From Avena insularis (taxonomy: Eukaryota; Streptophyta; Magnoliopsida; Poales; Poaceae), in assembly GCA_023614405.1 (NCBI GenBank), contig CM042694.1, forward strand, positions 115,194,685-115,258,684: a stretch of DNA of 64,000 nt. Direction: 5' to 3'. The first letter of the stretch is position 1. Each line of letters starts with the position of its first letter. Made by a program: the position numbers and the translations under genes. This document shows positions 44,023-56,729 of the stretch, piece after piece. The notes beneath the pieces are model-generated. The model ran no database searches, was not told the origin of the DNA, and saw nothing but the letters and a program-made list of their open reading frames with translations.

Positions 44023-44893
44023 TCACTTGCAGATTCTGCATTTTCCCCTTCTTTGTTCTCCCACCGGCGCTAAGCCGAGGTATTTTTCTTCAAACTCCGG
44101 GTTTTGAAGCTGCAGCACGACACGAATCCGATCCTGGTTTTTTTTAGGGCACCCTTGACCGAACATGATTGAACACTTCCCCATATTGATCAGCCGACAT
44201 GTAGCTTGTGCGTAGTAATCAATCACAGTCCGAACTGCCCCTGCTTGTTGAACATCAGCTTTGAAGAAAAGCAAGGTATCATCCGCAAAAAGGAGATGTG
44301 AGACCCCAGGTGCTCTCGGACAAACCTTGACTGGAGTGATATCATGTTGAATAGCACTTTGTCTTAAAAATGCCGACAAGCCATTAGCCACAAGAAGGAA
44401 TAGGAACGGGGAGAGAGGGTCACCTTGCGGCAGCCCACGCGACAGTACGAACGAATCCAAGACAACACCATTGAATTTTACTGAATACCTCACTATGGCG
44501 ACACATGTCATAATCCATTGCACCCAACGAGGAGAGAAGCCTAACTTTCGTGATCCTCGCCCAAGAAACCCCAATCAACCCGAGTATAAGCCTTTGATAG
44601 ATCTAACTTGGAGGCACAAAAACTCTATTCTGGATCCTTTTCCTATTGAATGTAATGGAAGCACTCAAATGACAAAAGAGCATTATCTGTGATGAGACGG
44701 CCTAGGACAAAGGCACTCTGATTTGGCGATATAATTCCATCTAGGACAGGGCGTAATCTGTTCACTAGACACTTTCATACCACCTTATATATGACGTTAC
44801 ATAAACTGATTGGCCTAAATTCAGTCACTTTCGTGGGCTGCTTCACTTTGGGGATGAGAACGATGGTAGCATCATTCACCCCAAGAGGCATAA
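44023..44893 (-). pseudogene. LINE reverse transcriptase, 3' piece, copy B
   Basis: A 183-codon frame (44574-44023) contains GLPQGDPLSPFLFLLV and LLFADDTLLFF with both catalytic aspartates. Upstream, FRPISLCNVIYKVV and PLGVNDATIVLIPKV are readable up to the insertion at 44894. The remaining N-terminal RT codons continue at 45512-45600 on the far side of the insert. Confidence 0.8.
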
Positions 44894-45511
44894 CCCAAAT
44901 CGTGCTTGCATTTTTCATTGCACACGACTTTCTGAACCGTGCAATAAGGTCACCCATAACACGGCTCTCCCACTGGAGTTACCTTAGCCCCGGGCTACTT
45001 CCTCTCGAACCATAATAGACTAGTATTATTATTTGATCATTGAATCGTTTATTTCTCTTGAAAACGGATTTTAATAAATTACCAGAAGCTTGGATTTCTG
45101 CTCCGGCTTTCTTTACGGGTTGTCCTAATGGGCTATACTCATCGCTCCGCGCCTTGGCGGCCTCTTCCTATTATTCACAGAAACTCAAAACCACCACCAG
45201 GAATAAAAACAAACCTTTTGAGCAGGAAAAGGCATACCAAAGATTTTTGGAAAGACACATTGAAATGGAACCTCTCGAACCTATTCCGAAGTAAGTTTAG
45301 GATGAGGTTTCCGATCCGGTTGGTGTTCACATCCCGAATCGAGGTGGCTCTAAACTCAGGTTTGCCTACCTCTAGTTACAGAGGGAGGAGAGGGGCTTCG
45401 TCTTTTTAGGTCTCTGAAAAGCCAGTTGACATGCGATCCAATCAAGGAGGCAGTACTTCTGCCTGAGTTCCTCTAGATCCTACTGCCGGGATTACCGCAA
45501 GGGTCCTAAAG
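44894..45511 (-). other. Probable organellar DNA insertion in the LINE, copy B only
   Basis: 618 bases replace five bases (tacta) of the copy A LINE, with no target duplication and no terminal repeats. This is the pattern of filler DNA captured during double-strand-break repair. Its minus strand ends with a group II intron domain V and VI. Base composition is even, unlike the neighbours. Short plus-strand ORFs (45040-45294, 45128-45409) show no domain. Mitochondrial origin is my preferred reading; chloroplast origin is possible. Confidence 0.65.
44897..44967 (-). ncRNA. Group II intron domains V and VI (3' end of intron)
   Basis: On the minus strand, 44967-44934 is exactly 34 nt. It starts gagccgtg, pairs with cacggttc at its end, has a 2-nt bulge (tt), a five-pair upper helix with one mismatch and a gtga tetraloop. 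It includes the AGC triad of domain V. Four bases later, 44930-44897 folds into a second helix (agtcgtg with cacgatt; tgca with tgca) with an unpaired A on the 3' side, as in domain VI. The insert boundary lies three bases beyond. No intron-encoded protein is present. Confidence 0.75.
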
Positions 45512-45629
45512 AACTCCCTTACTGCCGGTATAACCTCCTCCTTCAGTAGTCCCCAATTCCGCTGAGAAAACCTCGCTGGAAAACCGTCTGGCCTGTCGCC
45601 TTTAAAGGGCCAATTTGAAATAGCGCGTC

Positions 45630-46154
45630 TTATATGTCCTTGTCAGTGAAATCTGCACACAGATTTGCATTCATCTGATCAGAAACTTTCTCCTCCAACA
45701 AATCTAGGACCAAGGCAGGATAAAGATTAGGCACAGCTGTAAAAAGGTTTTGAAAATACTCAGAAAACAGCAGACCCATACCATCCTGGCTAGTATAAAC
45801 ATGACCACTGTCATCAATTAATTGTTTGACTTTATTTTTACGAGCAAGCCAAACAACTTTACTATGGAAGAATTTTGTGTTACGATCCCCTTCCCGTAAC
45901 CAGTCTATTCTGGATCTCTGCATCCACATCATCTCCTCTCTGTATAGGAGCTCATTCATACTACCGGTTACCCTCCTAATTTCTTCTCTGTCAACATTCA
46001 CACGCAAGAGTTCTTCTAGCTTCCCTCTCAAAGAATCTAATTGCCTTTTGACGTTACAAAATTTGTCCTTGCTCCATTGCTGCAAGTGTTGCATGACCTT
46101 GCCTAAGCCAGATGAATGTGTCCCAAGTTCGCCTTCGGCCCAGCATTTGCCCAA
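45630..46154 (-). pseudogene. LINE ORF2 pre-RT segment, copy B
   Basis: 174-codon open frame almost identical to 11761-12285. The differences visible are D to Y in NLDPAL and YE to DQ in VSYEMN. The 24-bp direct repeat at its 5' edge is preserved. Confidence 0.8.
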
Positions 46155-47010
46155 GCGTTAGAAATATGCTCAGTCAAGGATGCTTCCCGTGATTGCCCAA
46201 GCGTTAGAAATATGCTTCAGTGTTCTGCATATCATGCCTCGGGGATAACAAAGCAAACGTAAATCTCCATTATCTAATATTTAGAGACACTACAAGAAAA
46301 TTCAGAAATTTGTCGTCTGGCCAAAACACACGGAAAAGGATTTTCCATGGACATGCTCACAGATAACTATATCGGTAATGAGAGTTCGGGCAGAAGGGAA
46401 TTTTACATGATCTTTCTACTAGGCGCACATCGAAAGTTTGCCGGAGCCCACGACGAGCTGTCAGCGAACAAAACCGAGAAGACCGATTAGAACTCAAAAG
46501 ATATCATGTATATGAGTATCAAACGGCCGCTAGGCTGATTGTAGTCATATAGATGTCCTAGTCTTCGGGAGTAAAGCACAATCCCAGGGAAGAAGACGTA
46601 CGACACAGAGTCGGGTATTCATAACTACCGTATGCGATCTTTGGTGTCCCGATGCCTACCGTTCCCATGCAAACACATGCTAAATTAAACTTTCGCTAGC
46701 TCACTCGTGTCAATGCACCAACAAGGCAACGAACTACTGTTTTTTTTTCATTAATTAGGCACATCTCTTTGCCCGAAGATATGAGAAGAACGCTAGCTAT
46801 CTTATTTAGATATAGTTCTTACAGCGAAGGTGGCTGATATAGTAGAGAAGTTTTAGTACTCTTGGGAGTACCATACTAGTGCACCTCATTGATTTCCAAT
46901 TGTCCTTTCTCGTGGTAATTTTTTTTAGGAAAGCTGGATTGTATATTTGTTCTTTTTTTTATTTTTTTTGTGAAAATTCCACTGATCTGATTAATAACGG
47001 TTTTGTTATT

Positions 47011-47220
47011 AGTCGATTGAGATTTCCTTAAGCTCATTCACCTAAGAAAATGCAACCGCCTGTTAAAAAGGTGCAACTGAAACCCAGTTGCACTTTTCTG
47101 ACAGAAAAATGCAATTACACTTTTCATAGAAAAGTGCAACTGGAACGAGTTGCACATTTCTTTTAACTACAGTTGCACTTTTCTTAAGTGATTGAGACTT
47201 AAGAAAATCTCAGTCGATCA
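47011..47220. mobile_element. MITE with gttgcac inverted repeats, copy B
   Basis: Counterpart of 13137-13358 with shorter homopolymers. The left inverted end is partly lost (agtcgattgagatttcc). Alternating gtgcaac and gttgcac words persist. Confidence 0.5.
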
Positions 47221-48060
47221 ACGGTACTACAAAGAGGCCTGAAACTAATAAAAATTACAAATAGGTCAAAAGACCCCCTAGCGACGACTACAAACACTAG
47301 CGCGAGCGGAAGGCGGGCCGTCGTTCTCGCCCCTCCAACACCGGAGGCAGGCAAAGCTTGTCTTAATAGAGCTTGTTGTAGTAGACAGACGGAAAGTCGT
47401 CGTACTAAGTCCCCAAAGGACCAGCACACTAGAGCAACAACCATCCCACCAATGATGGCATTCGTATATTGGAAGAGAGTTTCCTGAAAACACACCAACG
47501 AACACGAAAAACGAACGCAACCCGGAAGATCTGCCGGACACACGACTCCATGCGCCCTCCGTCGGTGCTACATGCAACATCGGAGCGAGGATAGGACGGG
47601 GAGGACCTTATACTGACTTTAGGATGTGTTTGTCGCTTGACAATCCCGAAAAACACATGAAAAACAGTCTAACCAACAAACATAAATCTCCTGCCGGCAA
47701 GAGCCATGGTCTGCCACACCTCCAACGCCTCAAGCCAAGCAGAGACGGAGCGGACCAGTAGCATCACCGGCGAGGGAACAGAACTCTAGAAGGGGTTTTC
47801 TCAGCTGCCGCCGCCGCCTCCTTTACTGATTGGACGAGCCAACTGCTGCATGTCCCAGGGTACGGGATGCACAGGAGTAGCTTTTAGATTATCTATTCTT
47901 GTATGTGTGTTCAAATGAAACTGTGGCTTTTAGATCATCCTTGCATCAAGATGCACACAAAGACAATCCAAAAACATGATTCCTAAGCAAAATCAAGTGG
48001 CCGGCCATGACCAAAATTAGCTAGCCACTAAGCTCTCCTCGCTGAAAGGGGACATAATTT
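47221..48060. other. GC-rich block, copy B
   Basis: Counterpart of 13380-14190, nearly identical except around 47301, where gagcggaaggcgggcc replaces shorter sequence. No supported gene. Confidence 0.35.
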
Positions 48061-48063
48061 ATG

Positions 48064-48134
48064 CTCTCGGTTCAAAATAAGTGACGTTATTTTGTCTAAA
48101 CAAAACTAAGTCACTTATTTTGGGACGGTGGGAG
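48064..48134. mobile_element. Short Stowaway-type MITE, copy B
   Basis: Counterpart of 14195-14268 with a few bases lost from the left end (ctctcggttcaaaataag). Right end ggacggtgggag, then TA. Confidence 0.55.
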
Positions 48135-48714
48135 TATATTCACTACGCACAAGTTTTTATCGGACCATTCCTGACAAAATTTAGATCTATCGCGGCCCTG
48201 CATTTATCATCTAGACAATACATGCAGTGACAATAACACCACGTAGCACGCACCAAAGAATAATCCTACAGTAGTTTTAAAAGGAAGGTCAAGCTTCCAA
48301 CTACGACGAGTAGCTGAGAGGATTGAGATAGAAGTGTTATTGCCTAGCTATATTTAATTTATTTTTGCAGTCAATACTCTACGTAAAACTTCTGCCATAT
48401 TTTTTTTATAGTAGAGTAATTTTACATTTTACCCCCTAGTTTGACATTAGTGACCAACCCAACTAAGCACTAATTTGACCCGCTTACCCCATTTAGCAGA
48501 AATTTTTCTCCTCGAAATAGGCTTTCGCCCCGCTATATTAATATAACAACCAACCAATATAATTATGATATCATAGTTGGGGCCAAAAAGACAAATACGG
48601 CCCAAAAGAAAACAACGAGAAATCAATGCCAACACCTGCGGTTTGACAAAGGAAACGAAATGACTCGCCACCGAAGCGCCCACCGAAGAATTTCCACCGC
48701 TTGTAGAAAAAGGC

Positions 48715-50130
48715 CCAGTGGCGGCATTCGGAAAGGGGGTTCGTGGCGTTGAACTCGCATGCCACTAACCTCGCGCCACTAACCTCGTGCCATTGGTAGG
48801 TCCTAGTGGTGTCGTCTCCGCCGAACGCCACCAGTAGAAACCGTAGTAGTGGCCTTCATGCTCAACCCCACGACTATGAAACTACCAGTGGTGTTCGGTC
48901 TCTACCAACGGCGTTCGACATACACGCTTTTACTATCGGCATAATGGTGGCATTCACGCTGAGCGCCAGCAGTGCTGAAATACTTAATTACAATATCTCA
49001 GTCAATGGAGCTAGTTAATTCAGCTCATTCATTACACAATGAAAATTGTCTTACATGAGAACTAATTGGATCAACTAATGCATGGCGACATAGAAGATGG
49101 TTTCAACTACTTAAGATGAACATAGAAGATGCTATCACATAACATAGAAGATGAACAAGTACACAATAACGATAGATTGGACAAGAATTATGTAGTTCTT
49201 GAAACTAGTAGACCCGGCCATTTGCTTTTCAACTTCATAGTTGCTTCTCTTTTCTTCCGGCTTAAGGGAGTTGAAGTACCTTCCGCCATCTCTTTTGTCG
49301 AAACCCGTTAAAGGAGTTGTTGGGATAGCCTACAACTTGTTTACTATATTCACCCCATGAATTGTAGACTCGAACCTCTGCTCGACATACCGATACCATA
49401 TTTTCTTGGCCATCGATCTAAATATAAAGTTTCATAGAAAATTTATGTAAGAGTATAGAGAATACATATATACGCCACACCTACAATAAAAGGAGGTACA
49501 CTTCACATGCAAAACTGGCAGCGCCACACTTTTTGGTCACCGGAATCCCTGACGTTGGGTGGAGGACAGAACTCACCAACATGGGCGCTGTGGAGGTGGA
49601 GGCATCGGTGAGGTGGCGGTGGGGCCGGAGAGGCCACAGAGGCATCGTGGAGGTGGGGATGCATTGGTGATGTGGCTCCACGGCCGGGCGCTGGACGGAC
49701 AGGAAGGTGGAGGCGCGAAACCGGCATCGGGGGAGATGGCAGGAGCGGACAGGGTCGGAGAGGTGGACGATGGGCGACGCGGATGGTGGAGGCACTGAAT
49801 AGGCGCAGGGGAGATGGTGGGACCGCCTGTCGGCGCGGACGGGTTGGGAGGTGGCGCGCGGACGGGTCAGCGAGATGGAGCGGAGGTGCCGGACGTGTCA
49901 GCGATGTGGGGGGGATGGATCGATCTGGATCCACAATGTTTATATCATATCCACTTTGCTGTGGTAGCGGCCTTCGTATAATAAAGGTGTCGGTACTATG
50001 ACTTTAGTAGTGGCATTTGTACTGAGTTGAACGCCTCATGAAATCATCTTTAGGATTTTATACTACATTAAACGCCTCTAGTGGTTTTAGTAGTGGCGTT
50101 CGCCTCAGGTGACGCCACTAGTATGTATGA
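48715..50130. repeat. CACTA subterminal repeats, copy B
   Basis: Same agtggcg/cgccact clusters. The second cluster is better preserved here (agtagtggcgttcgcctcag at 50091 against a shortened form in copy A). Confidence 0.6.
49135..49430 (-). pseudogene. Viroplasmin-domain ORF, frameshifted, copy B
   Basis: Same sequence as 15266-15556, but with several 1-4 base losses (for example around 49275 and 49385) that break the frame. The AKK-x-WY start region survives. Confidence 0.55.
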
Positions 50131-50572
50131 TCTATATTTTATGCAGGCTTTCAAGTAATTAGCATCTTATTAATAAAATGATAGTACAAAAGGCATCTTA
50201 ATATGTTTGTTCATCTCGCGATTTCATCATGATAGTACAAAATATGATTTCATGAGTGTTGTGTGTACTACAAAAGGGGGCACATGCATCTTAATTGGTT
50301 CGTTCATCGATCTCGCAACAGTAAACTACAAAAGGCGGCATGAGTCTCATCTCGACTATATATATAAATATAATAGATCATCATCATCTCGCTCAATGTT
50401 TGACTATCTTATCAGTAGTTTTCCTCTTGGCAGGGATCGTTGCATATCTTAGTTTCATAGTGTGACTCTCTCTTTTGAATGGAAGATCATTAGCTGTGGT
50501 TGGTGTAGGTAAGGTAGTTCTGATCCTTCCGCTAACATATGGTTGACCATTATCTATATTTTCTTCTTCTTA

Positions 50573-51247
50573 CTATGTGTGGCCATATTGATCAAAGTCT
50601 TCATCTGCGGCAACTCCATCCATTCCAACAATTTTCGTTTTGCCTCTTCTCACGATAACATGACTTGGTCTTATCGGATAGGTTACAAAGAAGCATTGAT
50701 CCATGTCTTCAGAAAATACCCAAAGTTCATTTTGGGAGGTGAGTTTTTGTGTCGATGGAGGTATGACCACGGAAGTGAAATAATTCATATTTGACATCCT
50801 TTCCCATCTAACATGGAACATTGTTGTATTATATAATCCTGAGTAATTTAGGTCCCAAATCTCTTCTATCCCGCCATAGAATCTTGTCTTACCAGTACCT
50901 TTCTCGTTCATAGACATAATTGTCACCCCCGAGTTCTGGTAATGACTAGTTTTGTCTTTGTTCGCTGTATAGAATGTGTACCCATTGATGTTGTATGCTT
51001 GATAGGTTGCGAGGTTGCATGCGGGGCCATTTGCTAAGGAAACTATGAGCTTTGCATTTTGAATACCTGGTGACAATGGTTCATTCGTAAGCTTTTCTTT
51101 GAACCAAGCTATGAACTTGACGTTGTTCTCTCTAGTGACTTGGTCATCGTTGATCTTCTTCTTCTTAGTAGTTGGATTGAACGCACTCTTGATTAACATT
51201 TTGTGGTGATTCAACCAAGGACCGATAAAGCTTATGTTGTAGCACAA
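50573..51247 (-). pseudogene. CACTA transposase, DUF4216 part
   Basis: 224-codon frame. CNLATYQAYNINGYTFYTANKD, then SGVTIMSMNEKGTGKTRFYGGI and EEIWDLNYSGLYNTTMFHVRW follow the DUF4216 pattern found near the C terminus of plant CACTA transposases. The frame ends near the point where the copy A deletion starts. This whole segment is missing in copy A. It is the longest intact piece of the transposase gene; the full product would be about 1000 residues. Confidence 0.8.
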
Positions 51248-51581
51248 CTAGGTGTGCTCTATCGATATCTTTACGTCGACTAGGTTTATCAATGTCCACA
51301 TGCAATTCCCTCATCAAAGTGGAATAACCTACTCCTGGAAGCCTCCCAAACTTCTTATTAACGGGCAGACCAAGAGATGTGTCGACTTTCATATAATTAT
51401 TGCAGAATGATACACACTCCTTGGTCAGATATCCCTGGACGATGCTTCCATCTAGATGGGCCTTGTTACGGACGAAATGATTGACGTGCCCATTCATCCT
51501 TTCGAATGGCATCACTGAGAGCAAGAATAGCGGGCCCAAGTCTTTGATCTGATCGACAATATGGAGCAAGAGATGCAACAT
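51165..51581 (-). pseudogene. CACTA transposase, DUF4218 part
   Basis: 138-codon frame with LLHIVDQIKDLGPLFLLSVMPFERMNGHVNHFVRNKAHLDGSI in sections, the PFER...GSI signature of DUF4218. It overlaps the DUF4216 frame at its 3' end in another register, so a frameshift separates them. Confidence 0.8.
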
Positions 51582-51899
51582 AACATCAAAGAATTCTGGA
51601 GGAAAGTAGATCTCAAACTCACAAAGTACGGCAATGATCTCTTCCCTTAGCCTTTCGAGACGCTTCAGGATGATCGACTTTCTCGAGATGACATGGAAAT
51701 ATTATAGAAGTCAAGCAGTATTTCATTTAACAAGATTGTCCATTACCCTCTAAGTGCAATTGAAATAATCAGGTCAACATCACGTGACTGCTATGAGACT
51801 TCATCCCGCTGAACATTTGTTTATTGACATTTAAACATCTTTTAATGAGCCCACCGTAACCGAATCTAACTTTGATACCAACAAGGCAGCTGAAGACTT

Positions 51900-52510
51900 G
51901 TATAAGCTCATTCAGAATTAAAGTGAAGCAAGTTTCGGTGCTAACTTTTTTCGCTTAGCTGTGTTTTCCTTCTCACAACCTCCGTGAAGGTCTGTCCTTA
52001 TACTCAACCAGATCAAATCTCTCCTTGCCTTAGGTCCATCTTTTGTGTTGTCTGGCATGTTGAATAGTGTAGCAAGCAAAATCTCACACACATTCTTTGT
52101 GTTATGCATGAGGTCAAGACAATGAGGCGTATCAAGCAACAGACAATATTCCAAGTCCTAGAAAACAGAACTCCTTTTCCATACTTCAAGCAGATCTCCC
52201 TTCCACTTCTCTCCTGGCTCCAAGGGCTTTGGCTTCTTTCCTGGCTCAGGGAAGGCATGCTCATTCAACATGTTCTTGATGTCGATTCCTTTTGACATTG
52301 TTGGCTTTGGCATTTGCTGCTCATTACCATCGAAAAGATGTCCATGCCTTCTCCACTCATCATCTTGCGAAAGCCACATTCAAGCCCTAGTGTACACGGT
52401 GTTCCGAGATTCATCTGTTGGTAGCTGCAGATGAGGTGTTTGATCCATAGACTTAACACACCCATTGTGTCCGTGGCACCGCTGACCAGAGACATACCCA
52501 TAACTGAGAT
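51900..52510 (-). pseudogene. CACTA transposase, Transposase_21 part
   Basis: Three overlapping frames together give VSGATDTMGVLSLW, then WRRHGHLFDGNEQ and DTPHCLDLMHNTKNVCEILLATLFNMPD. The last matches the H-C-L-D-x-M-H-x-x-K-N-V-C motif of the TNP2/Transposase_21 family. Frameshifts at about 52150 and 52270 break it. Absent in copy A. Confidence 0.75.
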
Positions 52511-52519
52511 AGTCTTGCA

Positions 52520-52895
52520 CAGTGGTGATCATCAGACCTCTCATTGGGAATTGTTTTTATATGCTGGCATCCCAAGGTTCTATGATATGTTCATTGGTTG
52601 CCAAATGGATTTATTCCATCTGTACTCATACCTAATCTCAGGTTCCTTGCATCACCCACAAAATCTGGGAAAACAAGGTCGAGTAATTTCCATTTGTTAC
52701 CATCTGCAGGATGTGTTAGCACTTCATGCATTGCCTCTATCCTTGTGACAACGCATGATCTTTGCTTCCTTTGGGTCTGCAAAATACCGCCGATACATGG
52801 AATGAGCGAGAATTACCGCATAACCTTATGAGGAGCTTTTCTTCTTAGTTTCTATCAGATGTCGTGCACATCGGACACTCTTCCAAGTTTGCATA
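52520..52895 (-). pseudogene. CACTA transposase linker, decayed
   Basis: Sequence between the N-terminal and Transposase_21 parts, with only short frames. It contains the right breakpoint of the copy A deletion (atcctt at 52739-52744). Confidence 0.45.
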
Positions 52896-53610
52896 CTATT
52901 CCGATAAACGATGCAATCGCACAGCACACGTAGTATTTGTAGACCGCAAATCAAGAGGGATGGTTTTATTGGCCTCATCTATACTCGTAGGCAATGTGTT
53001 TCCATCGAGAAGCAACTCATGTAGGTAATGTAGTTGCTTATCAAAGAATGTGTCGTTGCATTTGTATTTTTCCTTTAGATCCATAATATTTAGCGTGACG
53101 TCTAAACGAGTGTGCTCTGGATTGCAACCGGCATACAATGGAGTTTTTGCATCTTTCTCCAGTTTTTCCGCCTTTGCTATCTCTTTAGATGCAGCCCATT
53201 ACGTATTGGTTTTCTTTCGAAACAACTCTTTATAATGAGGGTCGCCCACCATGCCAGCCAAAGATGACTCTTGGGTGCCTTGCACCTCATCTTATTCGTG
53301 CTCTTCCTCTTCATGATCATCTTCTGACATGTCCTCATCAACATTATATTCATACCCTCCTCCAATCCCTCTCTCTTCCGGGTGTTCCTCCTCAAATCAG
53401 CAACCTCGCCCTCATCCTCCTTTTCATGTTCCTCGTGAAGTGTCCAACGCGTGTAACCAGGCATGAAATTATTTGTAATCAAGTGCATCAAAATAGTTCC
53501 ATTGAATGGTTCGTACATAACATTATTCTTGCATTTTTCACATGGACATCTTATTTTCCTGGCACACTTTTTTTTACATATGCGCCTTGGCAAATGAGAA
53601 GAAGCCTTGT
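52896..53610 (-). pseudogene. CACTA transposase N-terminal part (Transpos_assoc)
   Basis: Frame 53593-53177 gives CARKIRCPCEKCKNNVMYEP, then LMHLITNNFMPGYTRWTLHEEHE, the transposase-associated zinc motif (CPC-x2-C, then H and the Y-x-x-W-x-x-H ending). After a frameshift, 53138-52896 gives MYAGCNPEHTRLDVTL and LHELLLDGNTLPTSIDEANK, also typical of CACTA transposases. Confidence 0.8.
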
Positions 53611-54048
53611 GGGATTCGATCCATTTGGAAGTCGATGCCTACAAGATATAAGAAAATTTATTAGAACATTTCGGCATGACATGGTTTTGCCCTGCGTGGG
53701 CTTCCGCCGACGGCTGTGGGGAGAAGGTGGGGAGGGGGAGAGGAGCGACAGCGCGACCGATCGTGAGACAAGGGGATGTTTTTTGCTATGACTCACTTTT
53801 AATTCAATTTTTTCACATAAATATCGGTTAACACGATTGGTATGCCGCAAGTTGCAAATTTGGTATTGTCGGGTACTCTCCGCTCAGACCGAATTCTCTT
53901 GTCAAGGTGATGGACTTCCCTTCTAAACTACTTTTCTGCTTAACACATGTTTGTCTTTTGTGATACCCCTGCACTACTTTCTATGTAGCAGTTGCTACCA
54001 TCCCCTGTTGTCACCTACCATCATGGATGACAGGGCCTTCTCCCTACA

Positions 54049-55681
54049 TGAAGGAAATATGCCCTAAGAGGCAATAATAAAGTTGTTATTATGTATTCCT
54101 TGTATATGATAGATGTTTATTTTACATGCTATAATTGTATTGATAGGAAACTTCAATACATGTGTGTTTAATAAACAAAAAGGGTTCCTAGTCATGCCTC
54201 TCTTATAGACTAGCTTGTTGATTAACAAGATGATCAAGGTTTCCTGATCATGGACATTGGATGTTGTTAATAACAAGGTCACACCATTGGTGGAATGATG
54301 TGATGAACATTCATCCGAAGTATAGCATTACGATCAAGTCATTGTGTTTATATTGCTATAACATCATAGAAGTAATCTTTATCCTTAGACCATGAGATCA
54401 TGTTAATTGCTAACACCGGAAGAGTATCTTGATAACATCAAACGTCACACCGTAACAGGGTGACTATAAAGATGGGTTCAGTACGAAGGTGTTATGTTGA
54501 GGCTCATGGATCAAGAGTGGAATTTGTCAATCTAGATGACTTGATAGATATACTGGCCCTCTCGGTGATATCACATTAGGATAGCTTGCAAGCAAGTGAT
54601 GTGATCACTAGAATGTTATATCACGGGAACGAGAAAAGAGTGCATGTCGGTAACGAGATAAAACTAGGTATGGAGATACCGATGATCGAATCTCGGACAT
54701 GTAATATATCGAGAGACAAAGGGATTTAGTTACAAGCATTAAAGGTTCTCACGATCACAGGAGTCATCGTTGAATGTGTAGGAGTCAAGACGATCTCCGT
54801 GTCCTCCGCTGATTATTGATCGGAGAAGGGTCTTGATCATGTTCGCATTATTCATGAACCATAGGGTGGCACACTTAAGAGTTACCGGACACCATTTTGG
54901 AGCACATATGTTTCGCATTTAAAGAATTGCAAAGCGCAGGAATTGTTTCAATAGAAACCGGAAATTGTTTTGGTGAAATTGCGTAAGGTGGTTCTGCATG
55001 TGATATTGAAATATTGCAAGGGGCTATATGTGAATGTTTGTTAATTAAAGTAATTAACAAAATTCTGAATAAATTTAATAAAAGAGTTTTTATTAAATGA
55101 GAGAGCATTAAATTTGGAGAAACTTAATGCATTTAAAGTGGAGACTTTAAAAGGGAATGTGAAGAGGCATTTTAATGTGGAGGAGTTACCACCACATGAA
55201 TGGGGGAGGTGAGGGGTCACCCCCCATGCGCCGCCATGGAGAGAGGGGCACCTCCTCCCAAAAAAGGCCACCCATTCCCTCCTTCATCCTCACACCTCCT
55301 TGTGAAGGATCTCTCTCCCCCTCTAGAATTATTCCCCCATGGTCTCGGATTAGCGATATACATGTTCCCGGTGGCATTTCGTCTGGAAGGAGTTGTTGCT
55401 TCCGCTGGATCGCTGGAGTGAGGAGGTGGAGGTTGTCCGGTGGCTTGAACGTGTGAAAAGCGGATGCGCTGCTGAGTTGCGGCGCCGATTCCTCACGATC
55501 TTGAGATCGGCAAGTACGAATACATCAACCACGAGTTCCTACTGCTAACAAAGCTTGTTGTCTTCGAGGGTAAGTTCTCTATGAATGTATGTCCACCCGC
55601 TTGCTTTGTACCTAGTAGATAGATCTTGGCGGTAGTTCACACCGTAGAATTTTTTGTTTTCTATGTTATGCGGACCCAACA
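54049..55681 (+). repeat. Copia 5' LTR, copy B
   Basis: Starts tgaaggaaatatgccctaag, ends cggacccaaca. 1633 bp. About 80 bases shorter than copy A because of many small losses. Confidence 0.75.
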
Positions 55682-55682
55682 A

Positions 55683-55700
55683 AGGGTATCACAGCCTGAT
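55683..55700 (+). other. Degenerate tRNA-Met primer-binding site
   Basis: gggtatcacagcctgat, immediately after the LTR. It resembles the tggtatcagagc site of plant Copia elements with changes at two or three positions. Confidence 0.55.
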
Positions 55701-56729
55701 CTATGCGTAGGTGCTTTGCACGGTAGTACATATGTTTATATGTGGGATGATGATCATGTTATTGCATCTTCTATGTACTTTGGATATTGGTGGCATAGTG
55801 GGATGAAGCTCGACCAACCTTACATGTCATCGCATACATGAGACCGGTTCCACGATCGACATGCAAATTGTTTTGCATAAGTGGTCTGGGTGTCTGCTCT
55901 CCTACTATAGTCAATATCTGATTTACAACGAGTTGCTAATAACTTGGTTATCCTCGTTGTGGTTCATGTTCGTAGGTTAGACAGGTTCTATCTCCGAAAG
56001 CCCTAAGCCACGTAAAACTTGCAATTGATAAATTAGAGGCGTCTAGTTTAGATCGTTGCTGGGCTAATGTTTTGATATGGTATTGTTATAAGTAGATGTA
56101 TAATAGATACTCTTACAACTCACTTAACGTGTAAGTTCCATAGACCTTGGCCTTACACACAAAGGAATGGTAGAGATCATACCACGATGCAAATGATAGA
56201 GATCAAATGCATGGACCATATCACCTCACTTCACACATTAGATGTTAGCATCTTATATTGCTAGCTTGGCTTTGGTAGCATTATAAGATGATCCCTCATT
56301 TAGATATCAAGATAAAATGTGTTCCTCCTTAAGTATGCACCGTTTTTTGGATCGTGTTTTGAGGCATCACGTAATGATCGGGTGTCTTCAACTCTACGCT
56401 TTCATACAACGGGTGTAAGACAGTTTTACACACGCAAATACTAAGGTTCTTACTTGACGAGCCTAGCATGTACAGACATGGCCTCGGAACACGGACCGAA
56501 AGGTTAAGCATGAGTCATATAGTTGATATGATGCCCATACAGATGCTCGCCTTTGAAGCTACACCGACTCACGTGATGATTGGACTTGGTGTAGTGGATT
56601 TGGTTCATGTAATCACCAAAAGGACACGAGGGATGTCGTTTTTGAGTGGGAGTTCATTAGTAATTTGGATTAGGTGAACTCAATCTATCATAAACTTAGT
56701 CTAAATATACTTTACAAATTCTGTTGTAG
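55701..56729 (+). other. Copia untranslated leader, copy B
   Basis: No ORF of note between the primer site and gag. Confidence 0.5.

Larger units (their letters stand above)
43030..46170 (-). mobile_element. L1-type LINE, truncated and interrupted, copy B
   Basis: Same element as 9641-12301 with the same 5' truncation. The RT region is split by a 618-bp foreign insertion at 44894-45511. Confidence 0.85.
46288..53880 (-). mobile_element. CACTA (En/Spm) element with fuller transposase, copy B
   Basis: Left terminus cactacaagaaaa at 46288. It contains the same MITE, Stowaway, subterminal repeats and viroplasmin region as copy A, but keeps the 2216 bases of transposase lost there. The right terminus was not found before the Copia LTR at 54049. 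The caveat about two possible elements applies here too. Confidence 0.55.

Noticed and set aside
44775..44957. A 60-codon fusion ORF joining the insert to LINE RT
   Set aside because: Its first part is the intron domain V/VI sequence read as codons; the fusion is accidental.
53189..53791. 200-codon plus-strand ORF
   Set aside because: It is antisense to the CACTA transposase N-terminal part and has no domain.
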